NCBI GenBank assembly: GCA_900321425.1
Contig: ONWA01000025.1
Span: forward strand, 1 to 47,094
Direction: 5' to 3'
From: an uncultured Prevotellaceae bacterium
Lineage (GTDB): Bacteria > Bacteroidota > Bacteroidia > Bacteroidales > Bacteroidaceae
DNA length: 47,094 nucleotides
Shown in pieces: positions 41,315 to 47,094 of the stretch; position 1 is the first letter of the stretch; each line of letters begins with the position of its first letter. The notes beneath the pieces are model-generated. The model saw only the letters and a program-made list of their open reading frames with translations. It ran no database searches and was not told the DNA's origin. A program made the position numbers and the translations under genes.

Positions 41315-44300
41315 TCAGAATTTCACATTCACGTTGAAACCATAGCTACGGCGTGAAGGCAGTGATCCGTACTCAAGACCCATACCTGATGTGTTGTAGC
41401 CAGAGTCGGGGTCGATGTTCGGGATGTTCTTCCAGATGGTGAATGGGTTACGTGCCACGAAGCTGACGCTGAGGCTCTTCACAAACTTACCCAGCCACTT
41501 CTCGGGGAAGGTATAGCCGAAGGTGATCTCACGGCACTTGATGTAAGAGTTGTCGTAGATAAACGTGCTGGGTGCATAGTTACCTGCATGAGTCCAGTAG
41601 TCCTGAGGATTGACAGGGATATTGTTTTCCCTGTAAGTACCGTCGCCATTGTCGATGACACCAGGAACGATGTAGCCTTCGCAATTGCCGGAAGCACGCC
41701 ATTCAGATTGTGTCATACCAGCTTCCATGCGGCGTTCCTCAGAGCGATACCACTCCTCACGACCTGCAACGGTCTCCTGTGCCTTACCGGATATGAAGGC
41801 TGAGCGCATTGACATGGAGAAGAGGTCGGCACCCACTTTCACGTCGAAACCGGCGGAAAGACGGAAGTTCTTATAGGTAAAGGTTGTGTAGAAACCACCT
41901 GTCCAGTCCCATGAGGCATTACCCAGTGTGCGGAGCTTACTGTCGACTTTAGGCAGACCGTTTTCAGGGTCGATCACAACCTGTCCCATTTCGTTACGTA
42001 CGAAGTCGGGACCGAGAATGGAACCGTAGTTTTTGCCTACCTCGGCACCAACGGTTACGTTACACCAGCGGGCCTTCTCAATTTCAAAGTAGTCCATACC
42101 GTCTACAAGGTTGAGCACCTTGTTGGTGTTCTTGGAGAAGTTGAGTCCAGCATCCCATGCAAAGTCCTTATGCTGCATGATACGACCGTTCAGCGCAATC
42201 TCGATACCTTCGTTCTTGATTTCTCCGGCATTGATCAGACGATAGTCGTAAGCAGAGGTAGAAGAGGAGGCCAAACCGATAATCTGGTCCTTAGAACGCT
42301 GGTTGTAGTAGGTGACATCCAATGACAAACGGTTATTGAAGAACTTCATCTCCAAACCGAGCTCGAAGGAGTTGGTCATTGTCGGCTTTAGATCTTTGTT
42401 GGGCTGTGTGGTATTGTTGATCATACCAATGGTGTAGCCAGGATAGCTATATTTACCGGTGGTGTAGTTCAGAGCGAGCTGATAGGGGTCGGTATCGCTA
42501 CCTACCTTTGCCCAAGATGCGCGGAACTTACCATAGTTGATGATGCGCTTATTCTTGAAGAACTCTGAGAAAACAATGCTACCCGAGATAGAGGGGTATA
42601 CATATACATTATTGTTAATGGGAAGGGTTGACGACTTGTCGCCACGGAGTGTTCCTTCCAGATAGTAGGTGTGCTTGTAGCCCACACTGGCACTGGCGAA
42701 GAGTGAGCTGATCTGCTTCTTGTAGCTGTACTCCTGGATGCTCTGCTCCTCATAGTTCATGATGGCGATGACATCCTTCATCTGCTGGTTCATACCAGTG
42801 AGAACGGTGGTCTTGTTGTTTACCTTGAAGATGTTACCACCGAGGGTAGCGTTGAAATCGAAGTCACCCCACTGATTGTTGTACAGTGCGAGCAGCTCGG
42901 CGTTGAGCGTGCGGTTGTTGAAGGTAGACTTCTGCAACTGTCCTGCTGCATTGGCAGGGTCAGTGGGAGCAATATAGTCCTCGAAGTTCATGTTGGTAAT
43001 GTCGGTACCGATGGTAGCCTGCAACTTCAAGTGTGAGTCGATGTTCCAGATAGCCTTACCGGTAAAGCGGAACACGTCCTTCTTCGAGGTGTTACTGTTC
43101 TTGTAGAGATCCCAGTATGGGTTCTTGTTATACATGTCACGACCATTCCATTCGGCGTATGAGCCATCCTCGTTCTGGTAGTGCTTCAACCATGCCTGGT
43201 TATAGGTGCCTGCCAGTGTCATCAGGTTCTTACCAACGTTGCTCTGTGAGTCACCCAGTGCCGGACGGTTCTTCACAGCCTCACGTGTATAGTTACCAGT
43301 GAAGTCGAAGTCTACGGGACCAACTGATGTGTTCACGCGCAGGTTGAAGTTGTCACGGTTCATCTTGCTGTTGGGCAGGATGTCGTTGTTACGCATGTCG
43401 GTAAAACTGAAACGAGCACTGGTCTTACCTGAGTTCACACCGACGATGGCTGAGTTCTGCATGGTGAAACCTGTGCGGAAGAAATCGGCTGTATTGTTTG
43501 GATACATCATAAACGGACGCTCCTCGCCGTCGAAGTATCTTACGAGGCGGTCATCTGCCTTGGCACCCCAGCTACTGTTCGTACCAGAGGTGGCAGAGAG
43601 CAATAGCTTACCATTCCATCCTTGTCCGTAATCCTGCTGTGTGTTGTCCCATTTAGCCAACTGACTGTCGATGGTGATGGATCCATTATATTCTACGGAG
43701 ATCTTGTCTTTTTCAGCCTTCTTGGTCGTGATCAGAATGACACCGTGTGAGGCGCGGCTTCCGTAAAGTGCTGATGCGGCAGGACCTTTCAATACGGTCA
43801 TGTTCTCAATATCATCGGGGTTGATGGCAGAGATACCATCGCCGAGGTCATAACCACCATAAGTTCCTGCGCTGGCGAAGTTGGTGTTGTCCAAGGGCAC
43901 ACCGTCAATGACATAGAGAGGCTGGTTGTCGCCGCTGATTTCTGTGTTACCACGGAGGAGTACACGAGAGGAACCAGAGGCACCACCTGCTGTCTGGTTG
44001 ACTACCAAACCAGCTACCTTACCGGCCAAAGAGTTGATAACGTTGGTTTCCTTTGCCTTGGTCAACTCCTCACCTTTTACCTCAGAGAGCGCATAACCGA
44101 GCGCCTTGCGCTCGCGCTTGATACCGAGGGCGGTAACGACCACCTCATCGATCATCTTGCCATCCTCTTTAAGGACGACCTTCATTCCTTTTTGTGCTTT
44201 CACTTGCTGGGTGACATAGCCGATATAGCTAATCTCCAGCATGGTACCTGGCTTACATGCCATTTTGAAGTTTCCGTCAAAGTCAGTCACTGTTCCTGTA

Positions 44301-44485
44301 GTAGAACCGACAATTTTCACGGTGGCACCGATCAGAGGACCGTTGGCGTCTGAAACGATACCCGTCACTTCGTCGTCAGGTGCCATGACACCCATGCTCG
44401 TACGGTTAGTACCAGCCGTTGCCATGTTGGGCACCCACATCATACCTGCTCCGAGCAGGCATAGAAGCATTGTTTTTTTCTTCAT
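41315..44485 (-). CDS. susC: SusC/RagA-family TonB-dependent glycan transporter
   Basis: A 1056-residue outer-membrane receptor with a signal peptide (MKKKTMLLCLLGAGMMWVPN). In order: a carboxypeptidase-regulatory-like domain (VTGIVSDANGPLIGATVKIV ... GYVTQQVKAQKG), the TonB-box region (MIDEVVVTALGIKRERKALG), the plug (NVINSLAGKVAGLVVNQTAG; YVIDGVPLDNTNF; NMTVLKGPAASALYGSRAS) and a 22-strand barrel ending FNVNVKF. It imports oligosaccharides with SusD. It has its own TAnnTTTG promoter and an 11-bp inverted repeat upstream; gene order is susC-susD-SGBP-GH3. No HTCS, ECF sigma or SusR regulator is in the window. Confidence 0.96.
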   Translation of the reverse strand: MKKKTMLLCLLGAGMMWVPNMATAGTNRTSMGVMAPDDEVTGIVSDANGPLIGATVKIVGSTTGTVTDFDGNFKMACKPGTMLEISYIGYVTQQVKAQKGMKVVLKEDGKMIDEVVVTALGIKRERKALGYALSEVKGEELTKAKETNVINSLAGKVAGLVVNQTAGGASGSSRVLLRGNTEISGDNQPLYVIDGVPLDNTNFASAGTYGGYDLGDGISAINPDDIENMTVLKGPAASALYGSRASHGVILITTKKAEKDKISVEYNGSITIDSQLAKWDNTQQDYGQGWNGKLLLSATSGTNSSWGAKADDRLVRYFDGEERPFMMYPNNTADFFRTGFTMQNSAIVGVNSGKTSARFSFTDMRNNDILPNSKMNRDNFNLRVNTSVGPVDFDFTGNYTREAVKNRPALGDSQSNVGKNLMTLAGTYNQAWLKHYQNEDGSYAEWNGRDMYNKNPYWDLYKNSNTSKKDVFRFTGKAIWNIDSHLKLQATIGTDITNMNFEDYIAPTDPANAAGQLQKSTFNNRTLNAELLALYNNQWGDFDFNATLGGNIFKVNNKTTVLTGMNQQMKDVIAIMNYEEQSIQEYSYKKQISSLFASASVGYKHTYYLEGTLRGDKSSTLPINNNVYVYPSISGSIVFSEFFKNKRIINYGKFRASWAKVGSDTDPYQLALNYTTGKYSYPGYTIGMINNTTQPNKDLKPTMTNSFELGLEMKFFNNRLSLDVTYYNQRSKDQIIGLASSSTSAYDYRLINAGEIKNEGIEIALNGRIMQHKDFAWDAGLNFSKNTNKVLNLVDGMDYFEIEKARWCNVTVGAEVGKNYGSILGPDFVRNEMGQVVIDPENGLPKVDSKLRTLGNASWDWTGGFYTTFTYKNFRLSAGFDVKVGADLFSMSMRSAFISGKAQETVAGREEWYRSEERRMEAGMTQSEWRASGNCEGYIVPGVIDNGDGTYRENNIPVNPQDYWTHAGNYAPSTFIYDNSYIKCREITFGYTFPEKWLGKFVKSLSVSFVARNPFTIWKNIPNIDPDSGYNTSGMGLEYGSLPSRRSYGFNVNVKF

Positions 44486-44555
44486 TGTGCTTTAGTTAGG
44501 TTTGAAATTATAAAATTGTGAATAGAGTTTTTTGACGTTATTGAAAATTCCGATG

Positions 44556-44563
44556 CAAAAGTA
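44556..44563 (-). promoter_or_regulatory. -7 box of the susC promoter
   Basis: Minus strand TACTTTTG matches TAnnTTTG, 71 bp before the susC ATG. In place of a -33 TTTG, minus-strand CCACCTT lies about 16 bp upstream, as at the 46052 gene promoter. Confidence 0.65.
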
Positions 44564-44604
44564 CTTTTATTTATTATAAAGGTGGTTTGAAGTTGTTCAA
44601 AAAA

Positions 44605-44638
44605 GGTTTGAAAACAATAATCTGTCAGTTTTCAAACC
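44605..44638. promoter_or_regulatory. 11-bp inverted repeat upstream of susC: candidate PUL operator (or terminator of GH5)
   Basis: GGTTTGAAAAC (44605-44615) and GTTTTCAAACC (44628-44638) are perfect inverted arms with a 12-bp spacer. The inner arm begins 42 bp from the end of the susC -7 box. The same arm occurs at 47071-47081, again 42 bp from a -7 box. On the minus strand the stem is followed by TTTTTTG, so it could also terminate the GH5 transcript. Confidence 0.6.
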
Positions 44639-44674
44639 TCTTTTTGATAATTTTTAAACCTCCTTTCACCTTCT

Positions 44675-45985
44675 TTATTGTCCAACTTCTATGGGCTGTC
44701 CCAGCAGGTTGTAGGTTTTGTCATCCTTTCTGATAAGTATCTTGCCATTCTTGATGAATGGACGTGCAATTTTTTCTGTGGTATTACGGTCAACGGTGAT
44801 GTCGCTGATGCCTGTTTGCACACCTTGCTGGATGCCCTCCAATGTCCAACTAGCTCTTAGGCTCATGTTGTTGTGGCGGTCGAAAATGCCGAATTTCTCC
44901 ATACCGTTACCGAAGGCATTGTTGTCCCATACAAAGGTGGCGAATCCTCTGCTGCGTGCCTCACTGACCAACGTCTTGCAGTAATAGGTGATGTTCTTGC
45001 GGATACTGTTCATGCTGGTAGTCTTGTCCCAGTGGTCGGTTACGCCCCATTCACCGATGATGATACCCAGTCCCTGTGAGTCCCAGATGTCTTCCATCCT
45101 TTGGAAAGCATTGATCATCGTCTGTTCGTTGCTGGTAGGTATGTTGCCGTAGCCGCTATACGCTGTACCCCAGTAATAATATGCTGTGCTACCGCAGTAT
45201 TCCCATGGTTTGTAATAGTGTACCTCTACGCTGAGATAGTCGTTGCCGTTGCCTTCAATATCGGTAGGAACGATAAAATCGCCGTTATACATACCAAAGT
45301 CGGGGTCGCAGTCGTAGGTTTGCACGATGAGGTGACGTTTTAGGTTCTTACCTCCTGTAGCACGTACGGTGTTGACGAAGGTCTGGTTATAGGTGTTCTG
45401 TACGCTCAGATTCTCAGGTGTCGGTGCATTGTAGACGTTGGGTACATGTACTTCGTTGGTTCCAGCGAATGCCACATCGTAGTCGTAGTCGCTGAAGGCC
45501 TCGGCGATGTGTGTCCATAAGAGACTGAGCTTGGTGTTGTTGTCCGTCTGGTAATAATAGGTAGGTCTGCTCTCCAGCCATTTGTCATGGTGTGTGTTGA
45601 TGATGACTTTCATGCCATTGTTCAGACAGTAGCCCACAACCTCCTTGACACGGTTGAGCCATGCGGCATCAATAGCCATTGTGGCAGCATCGGTGATGTG
45701 ACATTGCCAACGTATGGGGATACGGACGGCGTTGAAGCCGGCATCCTTGACGGCTGCTATCATTGCGTTAGTCACTTTGGGATTTCCCCATGCGGTCTCT
45801 GCGTCCATGGCGTTGGCGGGGTTACTGATGGTGGTGGATTCTCCATCCTGTCCAGGAGCAGCACATTCCAACTGGTTGCCCAGATTCCATCCTGCGGTTA
45901 CCTCACTGTTCCATTGACGAGATGTTGGCTGCGCCCATCCGGACACAGCCAACAGACAAACTACTGTCAAGCAAGAAATTCTCAT
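44675..45985 (-). CDS. Secreted GH5 endo-beta-glucanase-type hydrolase with a tail of unusual order
   Basis: A 436-residue protein with a signal peptide (MRISCLTVVCLLAVSGWAQ). The GH5 barrel (residues ~25-375) has AGWNLGNQLECAA, ETAWGNPKVTNAMI, GFNAVRIPIRWQCHI, INTHHDKW, acid/base Glu in AFAGTNEVHVP near 178, and nucleophile Glu in GIIIGEWGV near 311. The opening resembles subfamily GH5_4 (endo-glucanase/xyloglucanase/lichenase), but the acid/base motif reads TNEV instead of the common NEP. The C-terminus (RPFIKNGKILIRKDDKTYNL then LGQPIEVGQ) has the sorting-tail elements in swapped order. It follows the 46052 gene by 66 bp with no promoter seen between, and precedes susC. Confidence 0.9.
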   Translation of the reverse strand: MRISCLTVVCLLAVSGWAQPTSRQWNSEVTAGWNLGNQLECAAPGQDGESTTISNPANAMDAETAWGNPKVTNAMIAAVKDAGFNAVRIPIRWQCHITDAATMAIDAAWLNRVKEVVGYCLNNGMKVIINTHHDKWLESRPTYYYQTDNNTKLSLLWTHIAEAFSDYDYDVAFAGTNEVHVPNVYNAPTPENLSVQNTYNQTFVNTVRATGGKNLKRHLIVQTYDCDPDFGMYNGDFIVPTDIEGNGNDYLSVEVHYYKPWEYCGSTAYYYWGTAYSGYGNIPTSNEQTMINAFQRMEDIWDSQGLGIIIGEWGVTDHWDKTTSMNSIRKNITYYCKTLVSEARSRGFATFVWDNNAFGNGMEKFGIFDRHNNMSLRASWTLEGIQQGVQTGISDITVDRNTTEKIARPFIKNGKILIRKDDKTYNLLGQPIEVGQ

Positions 45986-46051
45986 GCTTTCTAAAAAACA
46001 AACTACTAATACTTATGAAAAACCTAGTCTCGTTAATGCCTCGATGGCAGC

Positions 46052-46978
46052 TTATTTCATCATGACCTTTTTCCCGTTCACGATATAGAGGCCCTTACCT
46101 GGGTTCTCTACGCGCTGGCCGGCGAGGTTATAATATACCTTGTTATCCTGTGTGGGAGTGGAAGTGATCTGGTTGATGGCGCTAGGAATAACCTCTTTAG
46201 TCACTTTCGTTACATTGTATCCGTATCCATGCATGGCGAAACCATTGGCTGCAATAGCATCCTTGATATCCTGAGTTATGATAAACTCAATCTTGCTATC
46301 ACTGTTGAAGCCAAAATCTGTTGCGTGCTCGTCCTCATGACCAGGCAGTGCAGTCCAGCCCCAGTCGTCAAAGTTGTATTTATGATAAGTTGCCCCTGAA
46401 ACGATGGTCAGATAGAAGTAGAGTTTCTGTCCTGCCTCCATGCTAGCAAAGTCTGCCTGTCCCAGTTGTTTCCACTCACGATGCTCATCACCATCGGGCA
46501 AATCCCAATTAACCTCCCAATTACCTGTCCATAAATCTTGCTCTTCAGGCTCGGTTCCTGCAATTGCCTTGGTGACTTTCGTTACATGGTATCCGAATCC
46601 GTGCATAGCGAAACCATTAGCTGCAATAGCATCCTTGATATCCTGAGTTACGATAAACTCAATCTTACTGTCACTGTTGAAGCCAAAATCTGTTGCGTGC
46701 TCATTCTCATGACCAGGCAGTGCAGTCCAACCCCAGTCGTCGAAGTTATATTTATGATAAGTTGCCCCTGAAACAATGGTCAGATAAAAGTAAAGTTTCT
46801 GTCCAACTTCCATTTCAGCAAAGTCTGCCTGTCCCAGTTGTTTCCACTCACGATGCTCATCACCATCGGGTAAATCCCAGTTTACTTCCCAATCTCCTTC
46901 CCACAGAGTCGTCTCTGCGGCATTTACGTTCATTACTGTCAAGATGCTGAGCATCAGTAGGGTAAAAAATTTCTTCAT
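46052..46978 (-). CDS. Secreted protein made of two near-identical modules plus type IX-type tail
   Basis: A 308-residue protein with a signal peptide (MKKFFTLLMLSILTVMNVNA). It consists of two ~124-residue repeats: ETTLWEGDWEVNWDLPDGDE ... YHKYNFDDWGWTALPGH ... GFAMHGFGYHVTKVTK, and the same again. The same module, more diverged, is present once in the 752-residue protein and twice in the glycan-binding lipoprotein. It ends YYNLAGQRVENPGKGLYIVN then GKKVMMK. No catalytic domain is seen; many surface Trp and the PUL context suggest glycan binding (inference). It has its own promoter with the operator-like motif shared with susC, and is the first gene of the unit with GH5. Confidence 0.78.
   Translation of the reverse strand: MKKFFTLLMLSILTVMNVNAAETTLWEGDWEVNWDLPDGDEHREWKQLGQADFAEMEVGQKLYFYLTIVSGATYHKYNFDDWGWTALPGHENEHATDFGFNSDSKIEFIVTQDIKDAIAANGFAMHGFGYHVTKVTKAIAGTEPEEQDLWTGNWEVNWDLPDGDEHREWKQLGQADFASMEAGQKLYFYLTIVSGATYHKYNFDDWGWTALPGHEDEHATDFGFNSDSKIEFIITQDIKDAIAANGFAMHGYGYNVTKVTKEVIPSAINQITSTPTQDNKVYYNLAGQRVENPGKGLYIVNGKKVMMK
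46202..46915. repeat. Two ~372-bp-offset tandem repeats in the 46052 gene
   Basis: The minus-strand gene contains two long near-identical segments (about 46202-46540 and 46574-46912) at an offset of 372 bp. They encode the two modules and differ at scattered, mostly silent positions. Confidence 0.85.
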
Positions 46979-47021
46979 ATTCGATCTTGTTTTATTTGTT
47001 ATTGTTTCAGTTTCGATGGTG

Positions 47022-47029
47022 CAAAGGTA
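47022..47029 (-). promoter_or_regulatory. -7 box of the 46052-GH5 promoter
   Basis: Minus strand TACCTTTG matches TAnnTTTG, 43 bp before the ATG. CCACCTT (plus-strand AAGGTGG at 47044) takes the -33 place, as at susC. Confidence 0.65.
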
Positions 47030-47070
47030 TTATAATATAAAATAAGGTGGGTTCAATGACAAACAAAAAA

Positions 47071-47081
47071 GGTTTGAAAAC
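47071..47081. promoter_or_regulatory. Second copy of the PUL operator-like arm
   Basis: GGTTTGAAAAC, identical to 44605-44615, starts 42 bp from the end of the -7 box at 47029, the same spacing as at susC. The window ends at 47094, which is exactly the base where the second arm would begin. Confidence 0.6.
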
Positions 47082-47094
47082 TAAAAGTAATCAG

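Noticed and set aside
1-47094. tRNA, rRNA, riboswitch or origin sequences
   Set aside because: None was recognised when reading the intergenic regions; most gaps are too short to hold them.

Overview
The window is chromosomal DNA from a Bacteroidales bacterium, most likely Prevotella in the broad sense (Prevotella/Segatella/Xylanibacter) from a gut or rumen. The support is: the Bacteroidota promoter form (TTTG, about 20 bp, TAnnTTTG) in front of most transcription units; a SusC/SusD pair; a 2518-residue SprA/Sov; secreted proteins ending in the Prevotella-type 'YNLNGQRV...NGKKV..K' tail; and protein similarity throughout. No tRNA, rRNA, CRISPR array, transposase or integrase was recognised. 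No stretch over 300 bp lacks a gene.

Region 1 (1-16.9 kb) is mostly core. It holds the end of a glycine-rich-tailed protein, a glycine-zipper lipoprotein, RlpA, GdhA, a MetY-type sulfhydrylase, meso-diaminopimelate dehydrogenase (broken), RuvA, the type IX secretion translocon SprA, glycyl-tRNA synthetase, an FKBP lipoprotein and an EamA transporter. Region 2 (17.0-20.0 kb) is a three-gene unit: an unknown membrane/coiled-coil protein, a compact AAA_15-like ATPase and a DUF4435/TOPRIM-like protein. The last two have the domain logic of the PARIS (AriA-AriB) defence pair. Region 3 (20.0-29.1 kb) has the nadB-dxs-trkA-trkH operon, with a 9-bp tandem repeat inside dxs, and the divergent dacB-mutY-purN unit, with purN broken by an internal deletion.

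Region 4 (29.1-30.4 kb) is accessory. A complete HepT/MntA (HEPN/nucleotidyltransferase) toxin-antitoxin cassette with its own promoter sits between two exact 85-bp direct repeats. Each repeat carries the last codons and the terminator of a small acidic protein gene. Region 5 (30.1-47.1 kb, minus strand) is a glycan-use block. A starch part (GH13 alpha-amylase with CBM26-like modules, a free CBM26 protein, a 752-residue secreted protein and the small acidic protein) follows a probable beta-glucan PUL (two-module secreted protein, GH5, SusC, SusD, surface glycan-binding lipoprotein, GH3).

The parts fit together: five secreted proteins of the glycan block carry presumptive type IX sorting tails, and SprA is the outer-membrane pore of that system. 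Both PUL promoters (before susC and before the 46052 gene) carry the same 11-bp motif at the same distance from the -7 box, which predicts shared control. The most notable observations are the repeat-flanked toxin-antitoxin cassette, the shared PUL operator, the PARIS-like operon, a recurring uncharacterised beta-sandwich-like module in three secreted proteins, the dxs microsatellite, and three genes broken near their 3' ends (rlpA tail, ddh, purN).
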